Positions 1 to 7,243 of a stretch of 17,973 nt of DNA are shown here, piece by piece (position 1 is the stretch's first letter; each line of letters begins with the position of its first letter). Both the position numbers and the translations under genes were made by a program. The stretch is from JBDLID01 sp039715055 (GTDB lineage: Bacteria; Desulfobacterota; Desulfobulbia; Desulfobulbales; Desulfocapsaceae), in assembly GCA_039715055.1 (NCBI GenBank), contig JBDLID010000059.1, forward strand, positions 1 to 17,973, read 5' to 3'. Under the pieces are notes generated by a model. That model saw nothing but the letters and a program-made list of their open reading frames with translations, ran no database searches and was not told the DNA's origin.

Positions 1-523
1 GGTTGATAAAGCGGCTCTGCTTGAGGTTTTTATCAAAGGGCGTATGTGAGTGACCTGTAACGATGATATCGCAGCCGGCCAATCCCGCCAGTTCTTCAAA
101 ACGGTTTTGATCAGTATCCGGAAAGAGGAACTCGTCACGGTCCTCAGGACTGCCGTGAAAGATACCGATGGTTATGCCCTCCGTTTCAATATGCCTCTCA
201 TCAGGTAATGAGCAGAGGTACTTTCTGTTTTTTTTCTTTAGTACCTCGGCAGTCCAGGTATACATCACTCTTTTTTCAGGCTTGGAGGGCTTTTTAAAAT
301 CATGGCCTTTGAGCAGTTTGATAACCTTGCGGTCGGTGTTGCCGAGGATTGAAACCGCCTTGTTCTTACGCAGCCATTTCAGGGTCTCATTTGGAAAAGA
401 TCCGTAGACAGTGGAGTCTCCACAGTTGATGACAAGATCGAGGGCAACATTTGCGACATCTTTTTCAATGGCCTGCAATGCCGGATAGTTGCCATGGATG
501 TCGGAGATTAGGAGAATGAACAT
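1..523 (-). CDS. Metallophosphoesterase, YfcE/MJ0936 family (3' end cut by window edge)
   Basis: Calcineurin-like phosphoesterase, expected to be a cytosolic metal-dependent phosphodiesterase; the physiological substrate is unknown. The 174 visible residues begin MFILLISDIHGN. Family metal-site motifs appear in order: D8-x-H10-G-N near the start, G35-D36, a GNTD motif at 61-64 where GNHD/GNCD is usual, H123-G124, and G157-H158-S-H160-T. The His in the GNH position is replaced by Thr, as in some YfcE-type members, so the general acid may differ. The ATG at 521-523 lies 10 bp after the cardiolipin synthase stop on the same strand, so the two are probably co-transcribed. Nearly all of the domain is visible and only the C-terminal tail is lost at the edge. 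Family assignment is firm; the reaction is not. Confidence 0.9.
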   Translation of the reverse strand, partial: MFILLISDIHGNYPALQAIEKDVANVALDLVINCGDSTVYGSFPNETLKWLRKNKAVSILGNTDRKVIKLLKGHDFKKPSKPEKRVMYTWTAEVLKKKNRKYLCSLPDERHIETEGITIGIFHGSPEDRDEFLFPDTDQNRFEELAGLAGCDIIVTGHSHTPFDKNLKQSRFIN

Positions 524-533
524 TGGTGAGCAG

Positions 534-2039
534 TTAGAGGAGAGGACCGAGAAGAAGGGAGGTGTTTTCCTTGAATTTGACCAGCCAGGATTTACCAGCC
601 AGTTCACTGCTGTTCACAGTGACAGACTGTTTTTCATAATTTTTTTGGAGCAGGCGCAGTTTCTGTGTGAAATCTTTATTGTAGATGAAAAGCGTGGTCT
701 CAAAGTTGAGCCAGAAGCTGCGCATATCGAGATTGACTGAGCCGAACAACGAGAAATTACCATCTACAGTAATGGTTTTTGAGTGAAGCAGGCCGCCATT
801 GTACAGAAAAATATCGACACCGCTGTTGATGAGGTTTTCGAAACGGGCCCGGGCAGCCCAGTGGGCCAGGTGGGAGTCACTGTTCTGAGGCAGGATAATC
901 TGTACATCGACGCCTCTTTGGCCTGCTGAATACAGTGCAATGAGCAGGGACTCGTCGGGAACAAAATAGGGGGTGGTGAGAATAATCTCCTTACGCGCCG
1001 TGTAGATGGTGGTCAGCAGCAGATTGTGAATGGCCTCCGGCGTAAATCCGGGACCGGAGGGAACCACCTGGACGGCGGTTCTGCCTGCTGCCTGGCCAGG
1101 GGTGACATCGGCAATTTTTCTTATTATTTCAATATCCTCATCGAGGCTTCGTGAGGTTGGGCGGTCCCTGTCGTTGTCAAGAAACCAGTCACTGATAAAG
1201 GTGCCGGCAAGACATTCCACTGCCGGTCCCTGGAGTCGTACCATGACGTCGATCCACCTGCCAAGGTTTCCGTTCTGTTTAAACAGGGCCGGATCAACCA
1301 TGTTCTGGCTGCCGGTATAGGCAATTTTACCATCAATGAGAACCAGTTTGCGGTGATTACGGATATCAATGCGAACAAAAAGAGCCTTGATCAGGCCGGC
1401 GGGTAGTGATTCCACCATCTTGATACCGGCCTCTTTCATGCGGGTGGCAGTGGGGCTTGCGAGAAAGTCTTTGGAGCCTATTGAGTCGAGGAGGATTCGG
1501 CATGTGACCCCTCGCTGACTGGCTTTGATCAGGGCTTCTGCCACCCTGTCTGCGTCACCGCCCTCGCGCCAGATATAGAACTGGAGATGACAGGTGGAGC
1601 AGGATTCATTGATATCATGGAGGATGGCTGCCATGATGTCATCGAAATTTTCGATGATCTCCAGCAGGTTGCCGCCGAGTGTTGGAATATTGACCAGGCT
1701 GTCGGCCTGGCTGAGGATGGGGAAACATTCAGGAGGAATATCGTCCAGCTTTGCGGAAGTATTGTTGTTCAGGGTGGAAAGCCATTGATGGTAATGTTCC
1801 AGTGATTCCTCGGCTCTCGCAGCCCTGCGGTCGCCGATTCTGTTTTCTCCAAAGAGCAGATAGACAATACCGCCGAGAAGAGGCAAAAAGAGGATGATGA
1901 GGAGCCAGGCAAGGGAGACGGAATGGGATCGTTTCCGCATGATGACACGGATGGAAAGTCCTATTCTTACGGCAAGATCGACCAGAAAAAGGGATGTGGA
2001 TATCAGTTGATAACTCCAGTGATACGCTTCGGTTTCCAT
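534..2039 (-). CDS. cls: Cardiolipin synthase (phospholipase D superfamily)
   Basis: Makes cardiolipin at the inner membrane by phosphatidyl transfer between phosphatidylglycerol molecules (ClsA type) or with a related donor. The protein has 501 residues, normal for bacterial Cls. Two N-terminal hydrophobic segments (about 10-34 and 41-64) form the membrane hairpin. Two PLD catalytic HKD motifs follow: H229-R-K231-(x4)-D236 in the GSQN context, and H419-S-K421-(x4)-D426 followed by GSVNLD. The C-terminus ends in the hydrophobic stretch LLLGPLL, matching the SPLL-type ending of the family. No strong Shine-Dalgarno precedes the ATG at 2037-2039. The gene is divergent from argJ, and a metallophosphoesterase follows 10 bp downstream. 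ClsA, ClsB and ClsC cannot be told apart with certainty, but the two membrane segments favour ClsA. Confidence 0.95.
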   Translation of the reverse strand: METEAYHWSYQLISTSLFLVDLAVRIGLSIRVIMRKRSHSVSLAWLLIILFLPLLGGIVYLLFGENRIGDRRAARAEESLEHYHQWLSTLNNNTSAKLDDIPPECFPILSQADSLVNIPTLGGNLLEIIENFDDIMAAILHDINESCSTCHLQFYIWREGGDADRVAEALIKASQRGVTCRILLDSIGSKDFLASPTATRMKEAGIKMVESLPAGLIKALFVRIDIRNHRKLVLIDGKIAYTGSQNMVDPALFKQNGNLGRWIDVMVRLQGPAVECLAGTFISDWFLDNDRDRPTSRSLDEDIEIIRKIADVTPGQAAGRTAVQVVPSGPGFTPEAIHNLLLTTIYTARKEIILTTPYFVPDESLLIALYSAGQRGVDVQIILPQNSDSHLAHWAARARFENLINSGVDIFLYNGGLLHSKTITVDGNFSLFGSVNLDMRSFWLNFETTLFIYNKDFTQKLRLLQKNYEKQSVTVNSSELAGKSWLVKFKENTSLLLGPLL

Positions 2040-2383
2040 GAGTTGATCTTGAGACGGTCTCTCTCTAAGTGGTGACCACGTTCATAATTGTTATGCTGGC
2101 TTATGAAAAAATATCATGGACAGTCATGATGCCATAATATTTTTACAAGTTATATTCATACTATATTACAATGTCCTTGATGAAGATAGAAATCATTATT
2201 TTTCTCTGGCGCTAAAGAGATTAACAATGGTAGAAGTATAAAATTTAGTACCTGTGCATCAGTAGAACTATTGTGGTATATTTGTGCAGGAATTTTCAAT
2301 CAAAAGGTAACTGTTCAGAGAATTATAGTTGATTGGCTACTTTCGCTGATTAGTTACGTCAAAAGTATCAAATAAAATTCGTT
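2040..2383. other. AT-rich divergent intergenic region between cls and argJ
   Basis: This 344 bp separates two divergently transcribed genes and must hold promoters for both. It is clearly richer in A and T than its neighbours. I see no convincing ORF and no -35/-10 pair good enough to call. The notable content is the hairpin at 2107-2144 (separate entry). A CAATCAA/TTGATTG inverted repeat near 2296-2336 is too short to interpret. argJ has only a weak Shine-Dalgarno. A small RNA or very short peptide gene cannot be excluded. Confidence 0.6.
2107..2144. terminator. Hairpin with T-tracts on both strands (possible bidirectional terminator or attenuator)
   Basis: AAAAATATCATGG (2107-2119) and CCATAATATTTTT (2132-2144) are complementary over 13 positions with one mismatch (C2115 against A2136), around a 12-nt loop. 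The plus-strand arm ends in five T. The minus-strand arm ends in six T, from the A-run at 2106-2111. A second stem, ATCATG (2113-2118) with CATGAT (2125-2130), uses part of the same bases, so the two foldings exclude each other. It lies about 67 bp upstream of the cls start, where a terminator would not normally stand. It could be a cls leader attenuator, the end of a small transcript, or a protein-binding dyad. Confidence 0.4.
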
Positions 2384-3598
2384 ATGGTTGAATCGGAAGA
2401 AATACACTCAGTCAATAAGGTCAAAGGCTTTGCCGCATCAGCTGTGGCTGCCGGAATACGATACAGTGACCGGCTTGATCTCGGCCTCATCTACAGTGAG
2501 ACGCCAGCGGTCACTGCAGGCGTTTTCACAACAAATCAGGTCAAGGCCGCTCCGGTCCTGATTGACATTGACCGTCTTAAGCAGGGCAGGGCGCAGGCCA
2601 TTCTCGTTAACTCCGGAAGTGCTAATGCCTGCACCGGTGAACAGGGAATGGAGGCTGCTCTTACGACTTCAAGGCTCTGCGCGGAAAAGCTCGGTATTGA
2701 TGAAGAGATGGTTCAGCTTTCATCCACCGGCGTCATTGGTGAACAGCTCAACGTCCAGGCCTTTGAGAGTTCAATGAACGATCTGGTCAAGGGGCTTTCG
2801 CCGGATAATTTCGAAGAGGTTGCCCGGGCAATCATGACAACGGATACGGTTTCTAAAACCGTTTATAAGACCGTGATGATCAACGAGTGTGAGATCAACT
2901 TCATGGCCATGGCCAAAGGGGCCGGAATGATCATGCCCAATATGGCCACCATGCTCGCATTTGTCATCACCGATGCCCAGATTACCTTTTCCCAGTTGCG
3001 AAGGGCCCTCCAGCGATCAGTGAGCAGGACATTCAACCGGGTTACCGTGGACGGAGACACATCGACAAATGACATGGTTCTTGTCATGGCTAACGGTTCG
3101 GCTGAAAATCCCTGGATTGATGAAGACAACCCGATAGATCTCGATCAGTTTCAGGGAGCCCTTGAATCGGTTATGAAAGAGTTGGCCCTGATGATCGTCA
3201 GTGATGGTGAAGGGGCGACAAAAACCATCATTGTTCGGGTATGCGGTGCAAAAAGTGAAGGCGACGCCGAACAGATTGCCAGGACCATTGCCAATTCCAG
3301 CCTGGTTAAGACCGCATTTTTTGGTGAAGATGCCAACTGGGGACGAATTCTTGCCGCCATGGGCCGGGCTGGAGTGAGGATTTATCCGGACAGGGTTGAT
3401 ATTGCTTTTGGAGATGTGAAGGTGGTTGAAAATGGTCTGGCCGTGGGAGGGGATTCAGAGGCCAGGGCAACCGAGGTGCTCAAACAGAAAAATATTGCAC
3501 TGTCAATTGATCTCAAAGATGGAACAGGCTGTGAGGAAGTTTATACCTGTGATTTTTCTCTGGATTATGTGAAGATCAATGCCGACTATCGGTCATAA
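2384..3598 (+). CDS. argJ: Arginine biosynthesis protein ArgJ (glutamate N-acetyltransferase)
   Basis: Transfers the acetyl group from N-acetylornithine to glutamate (EC 2.3.1.35), recycling acetyl in arginine synthesis; some ArgJ enzymes also use acetyl-CoA (EC 2.3.1.1). The 404-residue length is typical. The self-cleavage site is visible in KGAGMIMPNMATML: cleavage between A188 and T189 yields the alpha and beta chains and exposes T189 as nucleophile. Other family landmarks are the VNSGSANACTG segment (75-84), the TTDT motif (152-155), the GEDANWGRI segment and the C-terminal CDFSLDYVKINADY. The ATG at 2384 gives about 12 residues before the conserved VKGF; no good Shine-Dalgarno is present, so the exact start is uncertain. 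The gene is monocistronic, with a terminator just downstream. Bifunctionality cannot be judged from sequence alone. Confidence 0.96.
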   Translation: MVESEEIHSVNKVKGFAASAVAAGIRYSDRLDLGLIYSETPAVTAGVFTTNQVKAAPVLIDIDRLKQGRAQAILVNSGSANACTGEQGMEAALTTSRLCAEKLGIDEEMVQLSSTGVIGEQLNVQAFESSMNDLVKGLSPDNFEEVARAIMTTDTVSKTVYKTVMINECEINFMAMAKGAGMIMPNMATMLAFVITDAQITFSQLRRALQRSVSRTFNRVTVDGDTSTNDMVLVMANGSAENPWIDEDNPIDLDQFQGALESVMKELALMIVSDGEGATKTIIVRVCGAKSEGDAEQIARTIANSSLVKTAFFGEDANWGRILAAMGRAGVRIYPDRVDIAFGDVKVVENGLAVGGDSEARATEVLKQKNIALSIDLKDGTGCEEVYTCDFSLDYVKINADYRS

Positions 3599-3600
3599 CA

Positions 3601-3637
3601 GGCTACCTTGATTTTCAAGGTAGCCAATAGCTTTTTT
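3601..3637 (+). terminator. Rho-independent terminator after argJ
   Basis: A perfect 11-bp inverted repeat, GGCTACCTTGA (3601-3611) and TCAAGGTAGCC (3615-3625), closes a TTT loop. A six-T run follows at 3632-3637, six bases after the stem, which is slightly farther than ideal. It starts 2 bp after the argJ stop and separates argJ from the CHAD gene. Confidence 0.7.
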
Positions 3638-3665
3638 ACATGATCCTGACAGATAACAAATAGTG

Positions 3666-5222
3666 ATGAAAACCAGCAGAATCTGCTATCGCCTTTCCGA
3701 TCACGGCTGTGTTGACCGGATTTTGAAAAGACTCGCAAAACGTTTTCTGCTCAAGCAGAAAAATGAGGTAACCCGTACAATCGAGTACCTCGATTCGTTT
3801 GACTGGCGTCTCTTTGGCAAAGGTGTAGTCTGTTATCGACAGGGGGGGAGATATAGTGTCGTCGATCTGGCTGGGGAAAAAGAGGTCGTGTTTCACGGGT
3901 CGCAGAAAAAATATCCGGCGATGGCTGATTTTTCTGATCCTGACAGCTACCCGGTTTTAAAAGCTCTGGGACCGATTCGCTCACTCATGGGCCTGGGAAT
4001 GATGAGGCGCAGCCGGTTGGAGTGTGATCTGCTCAACAGAGACCGTAAGACTGTTGCAAGGATGGTGATACGAAGGGATTTCGGTATTGAAGATAAGAAA
4101 TCTCCTGATTTTGGCGGAATGCTCCTCGTTGAAGCGGTCCGAGGCTATGAGAAGGATTTTTCCCGGGTGGAAAAGATTCTGCTGGCTAGCGGTCTGGGCA
4201 AAGATTTTACTGAAGACAATCCTCTCCGCAGGCTGCTCGCCTCCCGGAACAAGAAGGTTCTCTCATACAGCTCAAAGCTCAGTTTTACGTTCGATAATGA
4301 TATCAATCTGCCCAAGGCGGCACAGTCCATTTTTCTTCACTTGCTTGAGGCGGTCAGGATTAATCACCCCTGGGTCATAGCTGATATCGATACCGAATTT
4401 CTTCATGATTTCCGTGTCGCTCTAAGAAGGAGCCGCTCACTCCTGTCCAGTCTCAAAAAACTTCTCAGGCCTGAAGTCTACATCCACGGTCAGGAGATGC
4501 TCAAAGAGATAACTTCCCATACCGGCATGGTTCGAGATCTTGACGTCTATATGCTTGAAAAATATCGTTATCTCAGTATGCTGCCAGGGGAACTTCATGG
4601 TGGGCTTGAAGAGTTCTATCTTGATCTGGCCAGACTGCGCAAAGATCAATTTCTCAAAATGAAGCGTTGGCTGCAGGGAGAGCGTTACCAGGAGTTAGTC
4701 GATGACTGGCAGCGACTTTTGAAAAATGATTTGACGACTTCTTTTAAAAAGAAAGGCAGAGGTGGCTGCCGACAGCTTGCCTGCAAGGCAATTGAAAAAC
4801 GTTTTTCCCGGATTGTCGGAGATGGTGAGCTGGTTACTGAGGACAGTCCGGATGACGCCCTTCATCGCCTCCGGATTCAAGGTAAAAAACTCCGTTATCT
4901 TTTTGAGTTTTATGGATCGTTTTTTTCTGCCGACAATGAGCAGCGATTTCTTAGACAGCTTAAAAAACTGCAGAACAACCTGGGAACATTCAACGATATT
5001 TCGGTTCAAAAAGAGATGTTGTTTAATTACCAGAAACAGCTCAAGGGAAGAACAAAGCGAAGTCTTGCCATTGCAGCCTCCCTTGGAGGGTTGGTTACTG
5101 CCCTTGAGGATGAGCATTCCCGAGTGAGAAAAAAGTTTTCCAGGACATTTTCTGACTTTGTCTGTGACGAAAACAGAAAACTTCTGCTGGATCTCGTACA
5201 AACGGATCCTGGCAGGTCATAA
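3666..5222 (+). CDS. CHAD domain protein with degenerate CYTH-like N-terminus
   Basis: CHAD is a helical domain with conserved His/Arg/Lys faces that binds polyphosphate. Counting from the ATG at 3666 (518 residues), the CHAD region starts near residue 210. It shows H247-DFRVALRRSRSLL, then R290-D291-LDVY, and in its second half ALHRLRIQGKKLRYLFEFYG and LQNNLGTFNDI. Residues 1-175 resemble a CYTH (triphosphate tunnel) fold, for example YLDSFDWRLFGKG near 41-53, but the N-terminal ExExK signature is missing, so catalysis there is doubtful. A GTG at 3663 directly precedes the ATG; the ATG is preferred. No signal peptide or membrane segment is seen, so the protein is probably cytoplasmic. The ParA-like gene begins 21 bp downstream. 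CHAD is firm, CYTH ancestry likely, and the cellular role is inferred. Confidence 0.85.
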   Translation: MKTSRICYRLSDHGCVDRILKRLAKRFLLKQKNEVTRTIEYLDSFDWRLFGKGVVCYRQGGRYSVVDLAGEKEVVFHGSQKKYPAMADFSDPDSYPVLKALGPIRSLMGLGMMRRSRLECDLLNRDRKTVARMVIRRDFGIEDKKSPDFGGMLLVEAVRGYEKDFSRVEKILLASGLGKDFTEDNPLRRLLASRNKKVLSYSSKLSFTFDNDINLPKAAQSIFLHLLEAVRINHPWVIADIDTEFLHDFRVALRRSRSLLSSLKKLLRPEVYIHGQEMLKEITSHTGMVRDLDVYMLEKYRYLSMLPGELHGGLEEFYLDLARLRKDQFLKMKRWLQGERYQELVDDWQRLLKNDLTTSFKKKGRGGCRQLACKAIEKRFSRIVGDGELVTEDSPDDALHRLRIQGKKLRYLFEFYGSFFSADNEQRFLRQLKKLQNNLGTFNDISVQKEMLFNYQKQLKGRTKRSLAIAASLGGLVTALEDEHSRVRKKFSRTFSDFVCDENRKLLLDLVQTDPGRS

Positions 5223-5243
5223 TAATTTCATCATGTCGCCGTT

Positions 5244-5999
5244 ATGAAGATCATCGCCCTCTATTCGAGCAAAGGTGGAGTAGGTAAGACGGCTGCCGCC
5301 GTCAATCTGGCTTATGCCTCTGCATGCCGCGGCATGAACACATTGCTTTGCGATCTTGATTCCCAGGGGGCGGCCGGCTACTATTACCGGATCCGGCCAA
5401 AATCAAAATTCAATCGCAAGAAGTTTCTCCAGGGTAACCTTGAGAGCTATATTCGAGGGACCGACTTTCGTCGACTTGACCTGCTGCCGGCTCATTTTTC
5501 TTTCCGAAATCTCGACCTGGCACTTGATCGGCAGAATATCGATGGTAAAGCTTTTAGAAAACTGCTGAAACCTCTTGGTGATGAATATGACATTCTGATC
5601 CTCGACTGCCCGCCGAACATGACCAGGCTGTCGGAAAACATCATCAGGGCAGCAGATCTGGTGGTTACGCCATTGATCCCGACGACTCTCTCGGTCCTTG
5701 CCTTTGCTCAGCTGGTGAAACTTTTCGACAAGCTGGAAGTGAAGAGATCTAAACTGTGCTGCTTTTTTTCGATGACTGAAAGGCGCAAAATAATGCATGT
5801 GGATACGATCACCCGTTTTCGTAAGAAAAAATCATTTCTCAGAAGAATGATCCCTTACCTTGCCGATATTGAGAAAATGGGTATTCATCGCAAACCTGTG
5901 GCAGCCACGGCACCGAGATCAAGGGCGGCTGAGGCCTATAACCGTCTCTGGCTTGAGATATATCACCGATCTGAAAAATATGACCGCAACGGTGGCTGA
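5244..5999 (+). CDS. ParA/MinD-type deviant Walker ATPase (orphan, no ParB)
   Basis: P-loop ATPase of the ParA/Soj group, which forms ATP-dependent dimers that bind nucleoid DNA or membrane and position cargo. The 251 residues include the deviant Walker A at 10-16 (K10-GGVGK15-T16, with signature Lys K10), the A-prime segment D37-L-D39-S-Q-G and the Walker B ILILDCPP with D121. C-terminal Arg/Lys-rich stretches (about 178-200) could contact DNA. Neither parB nor a parS-like palindrome is visible nearby, so chromosome partition is unlikely. The start is 21 bp after the CHAD stop with no strong Shine-Dalgarno, suggesting dependence on upstream translation. The neighbour suggests a polyphosphate or CHAD-bound cargo, by analogy with ParA-like proteins that position carboxysomes or storage granules. 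That role is inference; the ATPase family is firm. Confidence 0.88.
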   Translation: MKIIALYSSKGGVGKTAAAVNLAYASACRGMNTLLCDLDSQGAAGYYYRIRPKSKFNRKKFLQGNLESYIRGTDFRRLDLLPAHFSFRNLDLALDRQNIDGKAFRKLLKPLGDEYDILILDCPPNMTRLSENIIRAADLVVTPLIPTTLSVLAFAQLVKLFDKLEVKRSKLCCFFSMTERRKIMHVDTITRFRKKKSFLRRMIPYLADIEKMGIHRKPVAATAPRSRAAEAYNRLWLEIYHRSEKYDRNGG

Positions 6000-6006
6000 T
6001 GGTTCC

Positions 6007-6198
6007 ATGAGTAAGCAACCGAACTGCCGTCACTGCATCCACTACTATATCACCCATAAAACTGAACGTCCGTACGGGTGCCGGGCCATGAATTTCGAGA
6101 GCTCCCGAAATCCAGCCCGTCTGGTCTACCAGTCCTCAGGGATACAGTGTCAGCTCTACTCACCTAAATCAAACCAATCAAAAAAATCAGGCGTCTAA
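6007..6198 (+). CDS. Small four-cysteine (probable zinc-binding) conserved protein
   Basis: A 63-residue protein starting MSKQPNCRHCIHYY, 7 bp after the ParA-like stop. Cysteines at 7, 10, 25 and 48 are arranged as CxxC, then PYGC, then SSGIQC, consistent with a single zinc site or a redox/Fe-S site. The pattern CxxCxxYYxT...PYGCxAxxFxS...SSGxxC matches a small uncharacterised family I recognise from deltaproteobacteria; some database entries of this type have carried unrelated names such as uracil-DNA glycosylase, which I would not trust. An in-frame upstream ATG at 5980 would overlap the ParA-like gene by 20 bp, but the 6007 start fits the conserved region better. The tail is Ser/Lys rich. 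It sits inside the run of plus-strand genes. Function unknown. Confidence 0.7.
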   Translation: MSKQPNCRHCIHYYITHKTERPYGCRAMNFESSRNPARLVYQSSGIQCQLYSPKSNQSKKSGV

Positions 6199-6220
6199 GT
6201 GAACAGCCTGTGTCAGGCAG

Positions 6221-7210
6221 ATGAAAAAAAAGCAGATGTGCTGCCAGGATACACCACCCAGTCAACCCAAATCGTTTATCGGTTTTTTTACCGATCTGCT
6301 GCGTGACAGCTGGCAGACCAGTGTGGTGCTTCTCAAGATCACCATCCCGGTGATCATTGTTGTGAAGATCCTCACCGAGCTGGGTGTGGTCGGGATCCTG
6401 GCTAAGATTCTTGATCCGCTTATGGGCGTTATGGACCTGCCCGGTTCCATGGGGTTGGTCTGGGCCACTGGTATGCTCACCAATCTCTACGGGGCCCTGG
6501 CCGTTTTTGCCAACCTGGCAACTGCCAGCGACATCACTGTCGCCCAGGCCACCACCATCGGCGCCATCCTTCTTTTTGCCCACTCGCTGCCCGTAGAGAT
6601 GTCCATCACCAAAAAAGCAGGTGCCGGTTTTTCTGCTATTCTTGCCCTGCGTATTGGTTCCGCGTTTATCTACGGCACCCTTTTGGCCTGGAGTTGTCGA
6701 TTGCTTCAGGTGTGGCAGCAACCGGCCAACATCATCTTCCAACCAACAGAAAGTGATACGGGATTGTTGTCCTGGATTATCTCCCAGGCGGAGTATCTTG
6801 TTCTTATCATGGTGATCATCTTTGCTCTGCTTTTCATGATGAGAGTACTGCGGATAATCGGTTTGCTCGATCTCATCGAACGGCTTCTGGCTCCCATTCT
6901 TCCTTTCTTCGGCATGAGTCGGCGCGCCGCTCCGCTCACTGTGATCGGAATGATCGTAGGTCTTGGCTACGGCGGAGCTCTCATTCTTCGCGAGGCCGCC
7001 TCCGGTAAACTGACAAGGCAGGATATTTTCAACTCCCTGGCCCTGATGGGAATCTGTCACGGTCTTATTGAAGACACCCTGCTGATGGTGGCCATTGGTG
7101 GAAGTCTGAGTGGCCTTTTATGGTTAAGGATACTCTTCTCACTGATGTTCATTTTTATTCTTGTACAGATCCAGAAATTCATCCGCATGAAAACAAATAA
7201 TGGGGCCTAA
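6221..7210 (+). CDS. Gate-domain (nucleoside-recognition-like) integral membrane protein
   Basis: A polytopic inner-membrane protein of 329 residues with two Gate-type halves, the fold also found in SpmA/SpmB, FeoB and concentrative nucleoside transporters. About seven or eight hydrophobic segments are visible (roughly 33-52, 78-100, 107-121, 138-156, 191-208, 238-256, 283-298 and 300-318). Family-like motifs include the first-half stretch around GMLTNLYGALAVF (84-96) and the second-half GICHGLIEDTLLMV (277-290), where H280, E284 and D285 inside hydrophobic sequence are candidates for a substrate or ion site. The first 20 residues are hydrophilic with two adjacent Cys. The gene starts 22 bp after the small Cys protein and precedes avtA by 33 bp. 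The transported substrate is unknown; avtA next door makes an amino acid or small organic acid possible, but that is guesswork. Confidence 0.8.
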   Translation: MKKKQMCCQDTPPSQPKSFIGFFTDLLRDSWQTSVVLLKITIPVIIVVKILTELGVVGILAKILDPLMGVMDLPGSMGLVWATGMLTNLYGALAVFANLATASDITVAQATTIGAILLFAHSLPVEMSITKKAGAGFSAILALRIGSAFIYGTLLAWSCRLLQVWQQPANIIFQPTESDTGLLSWIISQAEYLVLIMVIIFALLFMMRVLRIIGLLDLIERLLAPILPFFGMSRRAAPLTVIGMIVGLGYGGALILREAASGKLTRQDIFNSLALMGICHGLIEDTLLMVAIGGSLSGLLWLRILFSLMFIFILVQIQKFIRMKTNNGA

Positions 7211-7243
7211 TGACCAATCAACCCAACAATCTGAGGTGGCGGG

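Noticed and set aside
5244..5999. Chromosome or plasmid partition locus (ParABS)
   Set aside because: No ParB-like gene and no parS-like palindrome nearby; the neighbours are CHAD and metabolic genes, so an orphan ParA role fits better.
6164..7060. Long minus-strand open frame (298 codons) opposite the Gate membrane protein gene
   Set aside because: The translation is rich in His, Gly, Asp and Gln with no hydrophobic core or known motif, and the plus-strand frame is a clear membrane protein. It is a shadow of codon bias.
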